From the NCBI RefSeq assembly GCF_002575655.3, contig NC_053040.3:364310267-364374266 (forward strand): a DNA stretch of 64,000 bases, in the 5' to 3' direction. The translations under genes and the position numbers were made by a program. The notes under the pieces were generated by a model. That model was not told where the DNA came from. It saw nothing but the letters and a program-made list of their open reading frames with translations, and did not search any database. The stretch comes from Aegilops tauschii subsp. strangulata. Its lineage: Eukaryota > Streptophyta > Magnoliopsida > Poales > Poaceae. Numbering within the stretch: position 1 is the stretch's first letter; the number at the start of each line of letters is the position of its first letter. Below are positions 1-12,687 of this stretch, piece after piece.

Positions 1-1195
1 AAAAAGAGTTTTCGACAAGTTCAAGGTGTTGACTACGATGAGATTTTCTCACTCGTAGCGATGCTTAAGTCTGTCCGAATCATGTTAGCAATTGCCACAT
101 TTGATGAAATCTGGCAAATGGATGTCAAAACTACATTCCTTAATGGATTTCTTAAAGAAGAGTTCTATATGATGCAACCAGAAGGTTTTGTCGATCCTAA
201 AGGTACTAACAAAATGTGCAAGCTCCAGCGATCCATCTATGGACTGGTGCAAGCATCTCGGAGTTGGAATATACGCTTTGATGAGTTGACCAAAGCATAT
301 AGTTTTATACAGACTTGCGGTGAAGCCTGTATTTACAAGAAAGTGAGTGGGAGCACTACAACATTTCTGATAAATATATGTGAATGACATATTGTTGATC
401 GGAAATAATGTAGAAATTTCTGGAAAGCATAAAGGAGTATTTGAAAGGAGTTTTTCAAAGAAAGACCTCAGTGAAGCTGCTTACATATTGAGCATCAAGA
501 TCTATAGAGATAGATCAAGACGCTTAATAAGTTTTTTCAATGAGTACATAGCTTGAGAAGATTTTGAAGTAGTTCAAAATGGAACAGTCAAAGAAAGAGT
601 TCTTGCCTGTGTTACAAGGTGTGAAATTGAGTAAAACTCAAAGCCCGACCACGGCAGAAGATACAAAGAGAATGAAAGTCATTCCCTATGTCTCAGCCAT
701 AGGTTCTATAAAGCCATGCTGTGTACCAGATCTATTGTATACCCTACATTGAGTTTGGCAAGGGAGTACAATAGTGATCTAGGAGTAGATCACTGAATAG
801 CGGTCAAAATTATCCTTAGTGGAATAAGGATATGTTTCTCGATTATGGAGGTGACAAAAGGTTCGTCGTAAAGGGTTACGCCGATGCAAGTTTTGACACT
901 GATCCAGATGACTCTAAGTCTCAATCTGGATACATATTGAAAGTGGGAGCAATTAGCTAAAGTAGCTCCGTGTAGAGCATTGTAGACATAGAAATTTGCA
1001 AAATACATACGGATCTGTATTTGGCAGACCTGTTGACTAAACTTCTCTCACAAGCAAAACATGATCACACCTTAGTACTCTTTAGGTGTTAATCACATGG
1101 CGATGTGAACTAGATTACTGACTCTAGTAAACCCTTTGAGTGTTGGCCACATGGCGATGAGAACTAGATTATTGACTCTAGTACAAGTGAGAGAC
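1..1195 (+). pseudogene. BARE-like Copia pol 3' part (reverse transcriptase and RNase H), broken
   Basis: This is the 3' part of a Copia internal domain running in from outside the window. The frame at 61-387 shows the Copia reverse transcriptase core (motifs [37 protein letters not shown]). The reading then breaks at about 380: the active-site motif reads as YVND rather than YVDD, and one frame off. RNase H remnants follow to about 1020 with several stops, including a small deletion near 711 relative to the copy at 38075. A purine-rich polypurine tract (AGTGAGAGAC, 1186-1195) immediately precedes the LTR. It is the duplicate of 37361-38559. It is not expected to encode a functional enzyme. 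Confidence 0.9.
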
Positions 1196-2925
1196 TGAAG
1201 GAAATATGCCCTAGAGGCAATAATAAAGTTATTATTTATTTCCTTATTTCATGATAAATGTTTATTATTCATGCTAGAATTGTATTAACCGGAAACTTAG
1301 TACATGTGTGAATACATAGACAAAACAAAGTGTCCCTAGAATGCCTCTACTTGACTAGCTCGTTTATCAAAGATGGTTATGTTTCCTAACCATAGACATG
1401 TGTTGTCATTTGATGAACGGGATCACATCATTAGGAGAATGATGTGATGGACAAGACCCATTCGTTAGGTTAGCATTATGATCGTTACAGTTTCATTGCT
1501 ACTGCTTTCTTCATGACTTATACATGTTCCTCAGACTATGAGATTATGCAACTTCCGAATACCAGAGGAACACCTTGTGTGGTATCAAACGTCACAACGT
1601 AACTGGGTGATTATAAAGATGCTCTTCAGGTGTCTCCGATCGTGTTTGTTGTGTTAGCATAGATCAAGATTAGGATTTGTCAGTCTGATTGTCGGAGAGG
1701 TATCTCTGGGCCCTCTCGGTAATGCACATCACTATAAGCCTTGCAAGCAATGTGACTAATGAGTTAGTTGCGGGATGATGTATTATGGAACGAGTAAAGA
1801 GACTTGCCGGTAACGAGATTGAACTAGGTATTGAGATACCGACGATCGAATCTCGGGCAAGTAACATACCCATGATAAAGCGAACAACGTATGTTGTTAT
1901 GCGGTTTGACCGATAAAGATCTTCGTAGAATATGTAGGAGAAAATATGAGCATCCAGGTTCTGCTATTGGTTATTGACCGGAGACATGTCTCGGTCATGT
2001 CTACATAGTTCTCGAACCCGTAGGGTCCGCACGCTTAACGTTCGGTGATGATTTGTATTATGAGTTTATGTGTTTTGATGTACCGAAGATAGTTCCGAGT
2101 CCCGGATGAGACCAGGGACATGGCGAGGAGTCTCGAAATGGTAGAGACATAAAGATCGATATATTGGACGACTATATTCGGATATCAGAAAGGTTCCGAG
2201 TGATTCAGGTGTTTTTCGGAGTACCGGAGAGTTACGGGAATTAGTATTGGGCCTTAATGGGTCATATGGGAAAGGAGAGAAAGGCCTCAAAGGGTGGCCG
2301 CACCCCTCCCCATGGACTGGTCGGAATTTGACTAGGGAGGGGGGGCGCCCCCTTCCTTCCTTCTCCTTCTCCCTTCCCTTTTTCCTATTCCATGTGGGAG
2401 GAGGAATCCTACTAGGACTAGGGAGTCCTAGTAGGACTCCACACTTGGGCGCGCCCTGTGAGGGCCGACCTCCTCCTCCCTCCATCCTTTATATCCGTGG
2501 CCAGGGGCACCCCATAGACACACAAGTTGATCATTGATCTCTCTTAGCCGTGTGCGGTGCCCCCCTCCACCATAATCCACCTCGGTCATATCGTAGCGGT
2601 GCTTAGGCGAAGCCCTGCGTCGGTAGCTTCATCAACACCGTCACCACACCATCATGCTGACGAAGCTCTTCCCCGAAGCTCTACTGGATCGTGAGTTCGC
2701 GGGACGTCACCGAGCTGAACGTGTGCTGAATGCGGAGGTGCCGTACGTTCGGTACTGAGGATCGGTCAATCGTGAAGACATACGAGTACATCAACCGCGT
2801 TGTCATAACGCTTCCGCTTACGGTCTACGGGGGTACGTAGACGACACTCTCCCCTCTCGTTGCTATGCATCACCATGATCTTGCGTGTGCGTAGGAAAAT
2901 TTTGAAATTACTACGTTCCCCAACA
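1196..2925 (+). repeat. LTR of BARE/WIS/Angela-like Copia retrotransposon
   Basis: A 1730-bp LTR that starts TGAAGGAAATATGCC directly after a polypurine tract and ends CGTTCCCCAACA directly before a primer-binding site. It is shared by the internal domain on its left and the one on its right, so it is a middle LTR of a tandem element. It contains a perfect hairpin at 2407-2436 (13-bp arms, 4-nt loop) and a TATA-like CTTTATAT near 2489. It matches the LTR at 38560-40289. Confidence 0.93.
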
Positions 2926-2943
2926 GTGGCATCCGAGCCAGGT
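2926..2943 (+). other. Primer-binding site of Copia internal domain
   Basis: Directly after the LTR, GTGGCATCCGAGCCAGG resembles the usual plant Copia site complementary to the 3' end of initiator tRNA-Met (TGGTATCAGAGC), with two mismatches. Confidence 0.75.
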
Positions 2944-5900
2944 TTATGCGTAGATGTTATATGCACGAGTAGAACAGAAGTAAGTTGTGGGTGATACAAG
3001 TCATACTGCTTACCAGCATGTTATACTTTGGTTCGGCGGTATTGTTGTATGAAGCGGCCCGGACCGACATTACGCGTACGCTTACGCGAGACTGGTTCTA
3101 CCGACGTGCTTCGCACACAGGTGGCTGGCGGGTGTCAGTTTCTCCAACTTTAGTTGAACGGAGTGTGACTACGCCCGGTCCTTGTTGAAGGTTAAAACAA
3201 CACTAACTTGATGAAATATTGTTGTGGTTTTGATGCGTAGGTAAGAACGGTTCTTGCTCAGCCCGTAGCAGTCACGTAAAACTTGCAACAACAAAATAGA
3301 GGACGTCTAACTTGTTTTTGCAGGACATGTTGTGATGTGATATGGTCAAGACATGATGCTATATTTTATTGTATGAGATGATCATGTTTTTTAACCGAGT
3401 TATCGGCAACTGGCAGGAGCCATATGGTTGTCGCTTTATTGTATGAAATGCAATCGCCATGTAATTGCTTTACTTTATCACTAAGCGGTAGAAATAGTCG
3501 TAGAAGCAATAGTTGGCGAGACGACAACGATGCTACGATGGAGATCAAGTTTTTGCGCCGGTGACAATGGTGATCATGATGGTGCTTTGGAGATGGAGAT
3601 CAAAGGCACAAGATGATGATGGCCATATCATATCACTTATATTGATTGCATGTGATGTTTATCTTTTATGCATCTTATTTTGCTTAGATCGATAGTAGCA
3701 TTATAAGATGATCTCTCACTAAATTTCAAGGTATAAGTGTTCTCCCTGAGTATGCACCATTGACAAAGTTCGTCGTGCCGAGACACCACATGATGATCGG
3801 GTGTGATAAGCTCAACGTTCTTGTACAACGGGTGCAAGCCAGTTTTGCACACGCAGAATACTCGGGTTAAACTTGACGAGCCTAGCATATGCAGATATGG
3901 CCTCGGAACACTGAGACCGAAAGGTCGAACGTGAATCATATAGTAGATATGATCAACATAGTGATGTTCACCATTGAAAACTACTCCATTTCACGTGATG
4001 ATCGGATATGGTTTAGTTGATTTGGATCACGTGATCACTTAGATGATAAGAGAGATGTCTATCTAAGTGGGAGTTCTTAATTAATATGATTAATTGAACT
4101 TTAATTTATCATGAACTTAGTCCTGGTAGTATTAGCATATCTATGTTGTAGATCAATAGCTCGCGTTTAGCTCCCCTGTTTTAATTTTGATATGTTCCTA
4201 GAGAAAACTAACTTGAAAGATGTTAGTACCAATGATGCAGATTGGATCCGTGATATGAGGATTATCCTCATTGCTGCACAGAAGAATTATGTCCTTGATG
4301 CACCGCTAGGTGACAGACCTATTGCAGGAGCAGATGCAGACGTTATGAACATTTGACAAAGCTCGGTATGATGACTACTTGATAGTTCAGTGCACCATGC
4401 TTTACGGCTTAGAACCGGGACTTCAAAAATGTTTTGAACGCGACGGAGCATGTAAGATGTTCCAAGAGTTGAAATTGGTATTTCATACTCATGCCCGTGC
4501 CGAGGTATGAGACCTCTGACAGTACTTTGCCTACAAGATGGAGGAGAATAGCTCAACTAGTGAGCATGTACTCAGATTGTCTGGGTACTACAATTGCTTG
4601 AATCAAGTGGGAGTTAATCTTCCAGATAAGATAGTAATTGACAAAGTTCTCTAGTCACTATCACCAAGTTACTAGAACTTCGTGATGAACTATAATATGC
4701 AAGGGATGACGAAAACAATTCCCAAGCTCTTCGCGATGCTAAAATCGGCGAAGGTAGAAATCAAGAAAAACATCAAGTGTTGATGGTTGACAAGACCACT
4801 AGTTTCAAGAAAAAGGGCAAAGGGAAGAAGGAGAACTTCAAGAAGAACGGCAAGCAAGTTGCTGCTCAAGTGAAGAAGCCCAAGTCTGGACCTAAGCCTG
4901 AGACTAAGTGCTTCTACTGCAAAGGGACTGGTCACTGGAAGCGGAACTACCCCAAGTATTTGGAGGATAAGAAGGATGGCAAAGTGAACAAGCTATATTT
5001 GATATACATGTTATTGATGTGTACATTACTAGTGTTTATAGCAACCCCTCGGTATTTGATACCGGTTCAGTTGCTAAGAGAAGTAACTCGAAACGGGAGT
5101 TGCAGAATGAACAGAGACTAGTTAAGGGTGAAGTGACGATGTGTGTTGGAAGTGGTTCCAAGATTGATATGATCATCATCGCACTCTACTTATACTTTCG
5201 GGATTAGTGTTGAACCTAAATAAATGTTATTTGGTGTTTGTGTTAAGCATGAATATGATTTGATCATGTTTATTGCAATACATTTATTCATTTAAAAAAA
5301 GAGAATAATTGTTATTCTGTTTACATGAATAAAACCTTTGATGGTCATACACCCAATAAAAAGAGTTTGTTGGATCTTGATCATAGTGATACACATATTC
5401 ATAATATTGTGCCAAAAGATGCAAAGATAATAATGATAGTGCAACTTATTTGTGGCACTGCCGTTTAGGTCATATTGGTGTAAAGCGCATGAAGAAACTC
5501 CGTGCTGATGGGCTTTTGGAATCACTTGATTATGAATCACTTGATGCTTGCGAACCATGCCTCACGGGCAAGATGACTAAGACTCCGTTCTCCGAAACAA
5601 TGGAGCAAGCAACAAACTTGTTGGAAATAATACATACTGATGTATACGGTCCGATGAGTGTTGAGGCTCACGGTGGGTATCGTTATTTTCTTACCTTCAC
5701 AGATGATTTGAGCGGATATGGGCATATCTACTTGATGAAACATAAGTCTCAAACATTTGAAAAGTTCAAATAAATTTCAGAGTGAAGTGCAAAATCATCA
5801 TAACAAGAAAATAAAGTTTCTACGATCTGATCGCAGAAACGAATATTTGAGTTACGGGTTTGGTCTTCAATTAAAATAATGTGGAATAGTTTCACAAACT

Positions 5901-7968
5901 CATGCCACCTGGAATGCCATAGCGTAATGGTGTGTCCGAACGTCATAACTGTACTTTATTAAGATATGGTACAATCTAGGATGTCTCTTACCGATTTACC
6001 ACTATCGTTTTGGGGTTATGCATTAGAGACAGTTGCATTCACGATTAATAGGGCACCATCTAAATCCGTTGAGATGACACCATATGAACTGTGGTTTGGC
6101 AAGAAACCCAAGTTGTCGTTTCTTAAAGTTTGGGACTGCGATGCTTATGTGAAAAAGTTTCGACCTGATAAGCTCGAACCCAAATCGGAAAAATTGCGTC
6201 TTCATAGGATACCCAAAGGAGACTGTTGGGTACACCTTCTATCACAGATCCGAAGGCAAGATATTCATTGCTAAGAATGGATCCTTTCTAGAGAAGGAGT
6301 TTCTCTCGAAAGAAGTGAGTGGGAGGAAAGTAGAACTTGATGAGGCAATTGTACCTGCTCCTGAATTGGAAAATTGTTCATCACAGAAATCAGCTCCAGT
6401 GATGCCTACACCAATTTGTGAGGAAGATTAATGATGATGATCATGAAACTTCAAGATCAAGTTACTACCGAACCTCGTAGGTCAACCAGAGTATGTTCCG
6501 CACCAGAGTGGTAAGGTAATCCTGTTCTGGAGGTCATGTTACTTGACCATGACAAACCTACGAACTATGAGGAAGCGATGATGAGCCCAGATTCCGCAAA
6601 ATGGTTTAAGGCCATGAAATCTGAGATGGGATCCATGTATGAGAACAAAGTATGAACTTTGGTTGACTTGCCCTATGATCGGCAAGCCATTGAGAATAAA
6701 TGGATCTTCAAGAGGAAGACGGACGCTGATAGTAGTGTCACTATCTACAAAGCTCGAATTGTCGGAAAAAGAGTTTTCGACAAGTTCAAGGTGTTGACTA
6801 CGTGACTACGATGAGATTTTCTCACTCGCAGCGATGCTTAAGTCTGTCTGAATCATGTTAGCAATTGCCACATTTGATGAAATCTGGCAAATGGATGTCA
6901 AAACTACATTCCTTAATGGATTTCTTAAAGAAGAGTTGTATATGATGCAACCAGAAGGTTTTGTCGATCCTAAAGGTACTAACAAAATGTGCAAGCTCCA
7001 GCGATCCATCTATGGACTGGTGCAAGCATCTCGGAGTTGGAATATACGCTTTGATGAGTTGATCAAAGCTTATAGTTTTATACAGACTTGCGGTGAAGCC
7101 TGTATTTACAAGAAAGTGAGTGGGAGCACTACAACATTTCTGATAAATATATGTGAATGACATATTGTTGATCGAAAATAATGTAGAATTTTCTGGAAAG
7201 CATAAAAGAGTACTTGAAAGGATTTTTTCAAAGAAAGACCTCGGTGAAGCTGCTTATTGAGCATCAAGATCTATAGAGATAGATCAAGACACTTGATAAG
7301 TTTTTTCAATGAGTACATACCTTGAGAAGATTTTGAAGTAGTTCAAAATGGAACAGTCAAAGAAAGAGTTCTTGCCTGTGTTACAAGGTGTGAAATTGAG
7401 TAAAACTCAAGGCCCGACCATGGCAGAAGATAGAAAGAGAATGAAAGTCATTCCCTATGTCTCAGCCATAGGTTCTATAAAGTATGCCATGCCGTGTACC
7501 AGATCTATTGTATACCCTACACTGCGTTTGGCAGGGGAGTACAATAGTGATCTAGGAGTAGATCACTGAATAGCGGTCAAAATTATCCTTAGTGGAATAA
7601 GGATATGTTTCTCGATTATGGAGGTGACAAAAGGTTCGTCGTAAAGGGTTACGCTGATGCAAGTTTTGACACTGATCCAGATGACTCTAAGTCTCAATCT
7701 GGATACATATTGAAAGTGGGAGCAATTAGCTAAAGCAGCTCCGTGCAGAGCATTGTAGACATAGAAATTTGCAAAATACATACGGATCTGTATTTGGCAG
7801 ACCTGTTGACTAAACTTCTCTCACAAGCAAAACATGATCACACCTTAGTACTCTTTAGGTGTTAATCACATGGCGATGTGAACTAGATTACTAACTCTAG
7901 TAAACCCTTTGAGTGTTGGCCACATGGCGATGTGAACTAGATTATTGACTCTAGTGCAAGTGGGAGAC
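2926..7968 (+). pseudogene. BARE-like Copia gag-pol internal domain, multiply broken
   Basis: A near full-length internal domain with recognisable segments in canonical Copia order but in different frames. Gag C-terminus at 4777-5121 has a zinc knuckle whose last ligand is lost (C-X2-C-X4-H-X4-Y, 4909-4950). An aspartic protease motif DTG lies near 5058. The GAG-pre-integrase HHCC region (HCRLGHIG...CEPC) and integrase core start are at 5450-5773, and a second integrase block with FWGYALET is at 5966-6274. Reverse transcriptase is at 6855-7160, and RNase H remnants run to about 7850. Stops and frameshifts separate the blocks, and the catalytic RT motif reads YVND in a shifted frame. A 6-bp insertion near 6800 is shared with the duplicate at 40290-45338; loss of about 6 bp near 7255 is not. 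The polypurine tract is 7959-7968. Confidence 0.92.
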
Positions 7969-9692
7969 TGAAGGAAATATGCCCTAGAGGCAATAATAAA
8001 GTTATTATTTATTTCCTTATTTCATGATAAATGTTTATTATTCATGCTAGAATTGTATTAACTGGAAACTTAGTACATGTGTGAATACATAGACAAAACA
8101 AAGTGTCCCTAGTATGCCTCTACTTGACTAGCTCGTTTATCAAAGATGGTTATGTTTCCTAACCATAGACATGTGTTGTCATTTGATGAACGGGATCACA
8201 TCATTAGGAGAATGATGTGATGGACAAGACCCATTCGTTAGGTTAGCATTATGATCGTTACAGTTTCATTGCTACTTCTTTCTTCATGACTTATACATGT
8301 TCCTCAGACTATGAGATTATGCAACTCCCGAATACCAGAGGAACACATTGTGTGGTATCAAACGTCACAACGTAACTGGGTGATTATAAAGATGCTCTAC
8401 AGGTGTCTCCGATGGTGTTTGTTGTGTTGGCATAGATCGAGATTAGTATTTTTGTCACTCCGATTGTCGGAGAGGTATCTCTGGGCCCTCTCGGTAATGC
8501 ACATCACTATAAGCCTTGCAAGCAATGTGACTAATGAGTTAGTTGCGGGATGATGTATTACGGAACGAGTAAAGAGACTTGCCGGTAACGAGATTGAACT
8601 AGGTATTGAGATACCGACGATCGAATCTCGGGCAAGTAACATACCGATGATAAAGGGAACAAGGTATGTTATTATGCGGTTTGACCGATAAAGATCTTCG
8701 TAGAATATGTAGGAGCCAATATGAGCATCCAGGTTCCGCTATTGGTTATTGACCGCAGACGTGTCTCGGTCATGTCTACATAGTTCTCGAACTCGTAGGG
8801 TCCGCACGCTTAACATTTGTTGACGATTTGTATTATGATTTTATGTGTTTTGATGTACCTAAGGTAGTTCGGAGTCTGGGATGAGACCGGGTACATGATA
8901 AGGAGTCTCGAAATGGTCGAGACGTAAAGATCGATATATTGGACGACTATATTCGGATATTGGAAAGGTTCCGAGTGGTTCGGGTATTTTTTGGAGTACC
9001 GGAGAGTTACGGGAATTCGTATTGGGCCTTACGGAAAGGAGAGAAAGGCCTCAAAGGGTGGCCGCACCCCTCCCCATGGACTGGTCCGAATTGGACAAGG
9101 GAGGGGGGGCACCCCCTTCCTTCCTTCTCCTTCTCCCTTCCCTTTTTCCTATTCCATGTGGGAGGAGGAATCCTACTATAGGACTAGGGAGTCCTAGTAG
9201 GACTCCACACTTGGGCACGCCCTGTGAGGGCCGACCTCCTCCTCCCTCCATCCTTTATATACGTGGCCAAGGGGTACCCCATAGACACACAAGTTGATCA
9301 TTGATCTCTCTTAGCCGTGTGCGGTGCCCCCCTCCACCATAATCCACCTCGGTCATATCGTAGCGGTGCTTAGGCGAAGCCCTGCGTCGGTAGCTTCATC
9401 GACACCGTCACCACGCCGTCATGCTGACGAAGCTCTTCCCTGAAGCTCTACTGGATCGTGAGAGCGCGGGACGTCACCGAGCTGAACGTGTGCTGAACGC
9501 GGAGGTGCCGTACGTTCGGTACTGAGGATCGGTCAATCGTCAAGATGTACGACTACATCAACCGCGTTGTCATAACGCTTCTGCTTACGGTCCATGAGGG
9601 TACGTAGACGACACTCTCCCCTCTCATTTCTATGCATCACCATGATCTTGCGTGTGCGTAGGAAAATTTTAAAATTACTACGTTCCCCAACA
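7969..9692 (+). repeat. Right-end LTR of BARE-like Copia array (copy 1)
   Basis: A 1724-bp LTR from TGAAGGAAAT to CCCCAACA, followed by AATCA (9693-9697), which is the target-site duplication seen intact on both sides of the array in copy 2. It matches 45339-47058, including a TATA insertion in the left arm of the conserved hairpin near 9172. Confidence 0.93.
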
Positions 9693-11658
9693 AATCATTA
9701 TGTTGTCTTCCTTGTCCAACATCAACAATTTTGGCATATAATATTTTGATGGGGGCTCACAATCACAAAAGATTTCCAAGATAGTGTATTTGCATGTGGA
9801 AGTTCTCTTCCTTCTACTAATCATTCATGAATTGCTTGTATGACCAGTATTGTGATTGTCAAGCCTCAAAAGATTTCACTTTCTAAACCCAATGTGAAGC
9901 TACCACTAGGCATGATATGAACATATAATTTCAACTTCATGATATTCAGTTCATTCACAATTTACTCATAGGATATAAGTGAAGCACAAGAGTAAATGAC
10001 AAACTACTAGAAAAAGATATAAGTGAAGATCAAACGAGTAGTTTATGTAAATGGGTAGCCATTTGAGGACTCTCTTTCATTTGAAACTTTTAGATATAAG
10101 TATTTTATTAAAATAGCAAGCAAAACAAAATAAAAAATGACATCCCAAGAATAGCACACATCATGTGAAGAAGCAAAAACTTAGGCTCAACCGATAGTAA
10201 CCGATAATTGTTGAAGAAGAAAGGTGGGATGCCTACCAGGGCATCCCCAAGCTTAGATGCTTGAGACTTCTTAGAATATTAACTTGGGATGCCTTGGGCA
10301 TCCCCAAGCTTGAGTTTTGTGTCTCCTTAATTCCTCTCATTTCACGGTTTCCTTAAATCTCAAAAGCTTTATCCACACAAAACTCAGTAAGAACTCATGA
10401 GATAAGTTAGTATAAACCAATGCAAAAACCTTATCATTCTCTACTGTAGCAAATCACAAAAATTATTATTCAACATTGCATACTAAATGCCTCTGCATAT
10501 TTAATACTCCTATCCTCAAATAGAATCATTAAACAAGCAAACATATGCAAACAATGCAAATATAACAGCAATCTGCCAAAACAGTCCAGTCTGTAAAGAA
10601 TGCAAGATTCATCATACTTATTCAACTTAAAAAATTCTTAAAATTTAACACACTGTAGAAAATATATCAGAGCTTGTTGTGCAAAAAGTTTCAACTTTTT
10701 ATCACATTCTGACTTTTCTCGGGAATTTTTGCAACAGTGATAAACTTTTTGTTTTGAAATAGCAACTCATATACTTGCAAAATAAGCATGGTAAAGGCTA
10801 TCCTTAACATTTTTATTGAAAATAAAGATGCAAAACATTATTATAAATAACAGCAAGCAAATCCTAACAAAACAAAATGACACTCCAAGCAAAACACATA
10901 TCATGTGACGAAAAAAAATGTAGCTCCAAATGAGGTTACCGATAATGTTGGAGACGAAAGAGGGGATGCCTTCCGGGGCATCCCCAAGCTTAGTTGCTTG
11001 GATCTTCCTTGAATATTACCTTGGGGTGCCTTGGGCATCCCCAAGCATAGGGTCTTGTCACTCCTTATTCTCCTCACATCGACATCTCACCCAAAACTTG
11101 AAAACTTCAATCACACAAAACTTAACGGAACTTCGTGAGATAGGTTAGTATGATAAAGAGCAAACCATTTCACTTTGGTATTGTCAAAGACAAGATTCAT
11201 AATTGTTTCCACACAATGCCTACTGTAGCATATCATTTCCACAATTTATATTGAGCAATATAAGCCATAGAAACTAGAAAACAAGCAAACTATGCATTGA
11301 AAACAAAATGTGTCAAAAACAGAACAGTCTGTAGTAATTTGTACTCCAACCATACTTCTGCTACTCCAAAAATTCTGAAATATTAGGAAAACGTAGGGAA
11401 TTTGTATATCTATCACCTGTAAAACATTCAGATCAAAAGCACGTTCCAATGAATTTTCAAAATTCCCGGACTGAGTGCAAACGTTTCTGTTTTTGCACAG
11501 ATTCAAGTCAACTATCATCCACACTATCCCAAAGGCTTTTACTTGGCACTTTATTGAAACAAAATAAACAAAACATGATTACTACAGTAGCATAATCATG
11601 TGAACACATAAAAACAGTAGGGGTAAATGTTGGGTTGTCTCCCAACAAGCGCTTTTCC

Positions 11659-12294
11659 TTAATGCCTTTTAGCTAGGCATGATGATTTCAATGATGCTCG
11701 CATAAAAGATAAGTATTGAAACATAAAGAGAGCATCATGAAGCATACGACTAGCACATTTAAGTCTAACCCACTTCCTATGCATATGGATTTTGTGAGCA
11801 AACAATTTATGGGAACAAGAATCAACTAGCATAGGAAGGCAAAACAAGTGCAGCTTCAAAACTTTCAACATAAAGAGAGGAAACTTGATATTATTGCAAT
11901 TTATATAAGCATATGTTCCTCCCTCATAATAATTTTCAGTGGCATCAAGAATGAATTCAACAATATAACTATCACATAAAGCATTCTTTTCATGATCCAC
12001 AAGCATAGAAAATTTATTACTCTCCACATAAGCAAATCTCTTCTCATTCATAGTAGTGGGAGCAAATTCAACAAAATAACTATCATGTGATTGAAAATTA
12101 AAATCATGATGACAAGTTTCATGGTTATCATTATTCAATATAACATACATGTCATCACCATAATCATCATAGATAGCAACCTTTTTCTCAAAGTCAATTG
12201 AAGGCTCATCCAAAATGGTGGATCCATCATTAAATGAAGTCATGACCTCTCCGAATCCACTTTCATCATTATAATCATCATAAATAGAAGGCAT
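11659..12294 (-). CDS. 211-aa ORF of non-autonomous LTR element, unknown function
   Basis: An uninterrupted ORF on the element's coding strand, lying a few hundred bases inside the primer-binding site where gag would be expected. The N-terminal half is acidic and Tyr/Asp/Asn-rich (for example VAIYDDYGDDMY, about residues 39-50). The middle holds the motif VDHEKNALCDSYIVEFILD. The C-terminal third is hydrophobic and Cys/His/Leu-rich, then basic (HRKWVRLKC). I see no zinc knuckle, protease or polymerase motif, and do not recognise a characterised family. The duplicate at 49025-49660 encodes the same protein as far as I can read. It may be a retained but uncharacterised retroelement ORF or a degenerate gag-like relic. 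Expression is unknown. Confidence 0.6.
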   Translation of the reverse strand: MPSIYDDYNDESGFGEVMTSFNDGSTILDEPSIDFEKKVAIYDDYGDDMYVILNNDNHETCHHDFNFQSHDSYFVEFAPTTMNEKRFAYVESNKFSMLVDHEKNALCDSYIVEFILDATENYYEGGTYAYINCNNIKFPLFMLKVLKLHLFCLPMLVDSCSHKLFAHKIHMHRKWVRLKCASRMLHDALFMFQYLSFMRASLKSSCLAKRH

Positions 12295-12312
12295 GCTACC
12301 ATTATAACAAAT

Positions 12313-12564
12313 TTACACATCAAATCTTAGGGGACTAAAAATATCATCTTCATCAAACATAGCATCCCCAAGCTTATGGCTTTGCATATCATTAGCATCA
12401 TGGATATTCAAAGAATTCATACTAACAACATTTTAATCATGCTCATCATTTATGCCAAACATTCTATTGAATTCTTCTTCTATCAATTGAGCACAATTTT
12501 CCTTTCCATCATCTTCACGAAAGACATTATAAAGATGAACAATATGATGCAACCTCAATTCCAT
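12313..12564 (-). pseudogene. Small upstream ORF of the same LTR element, with a nonsense change
   Basis: This corresponds to the intact 83-aa ORF at 49679-49930. It begins MELRLHHIVHLYHIF and precedes the 211-aa ORF in the same transcriptional direction, separated only by a short gap. In this copy the Tyr codon in the HDYNVV segment has become a stop (near 12435), and two further substitutions lie near 12526-12530. The nonsense change separates the two duplicate copies, so it arose after the duplication or distinguishes the parental chromatids. Function unknown. Confidence 0.6.
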
Positions 12565-12659
12565 TTTTTACTTTTCTTTTTATAAACCAAACTAGTGATA
12601 AAACAAGAAACTAAAAAATTCAATTGCAAGATCTAAAGATATACCTTCACGCACTCACC

Positions 12660-12677
12660 TCCCCGGCAATGGCGCCA
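12660..12677 (-). other. Primer-binding site of Gypsy-like element
   Basis: The reverse complement reads TGGCGCCATTGCCGGGGA, a tRNA-derived primer site of the type common in grass Gypsy elements. It is 10 nt inside the LTR end at 12688. It fixes the element's orientation as minus. Confidence 0.75.
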
Positions 12678-12687
12678 GAAAAGAGCT

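Larger units (their letters stand above)
9693..12687 (-). mobile_element. Non-autonomous Gypsy-like LTR element, internal domain (copy 1)
   Basis: AT-rich interior of a minus-strand LTR retrotransposon, split by the Copia array at its left edge. Read on the minus strand it runs from a primer-binding site next to the LTR at 12688, through two small ORFs (12564-12313 and 12294-11659), into about 2 kb of non-coding DNA. That DNA contains hairpins built from GGGATGCC/GGCATCCC. No protease, reverse transcriptase, RNase H or integrase motif is visible, so it should depend on another element for mobility. The Gypsy assignment rests on the TGGCGCC-type primer-binding site and is moderate. Confidence 0.82.

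Noticed and set aside
2066..2537. ORFs on both strands inside LTRs (and equivalents near 9000, 18500, 33000, 46400, 56000)
   Set aside because: They translate C- and T-rich LTR leader sequence and the hairpin. They recur in every LTR and have no domain.
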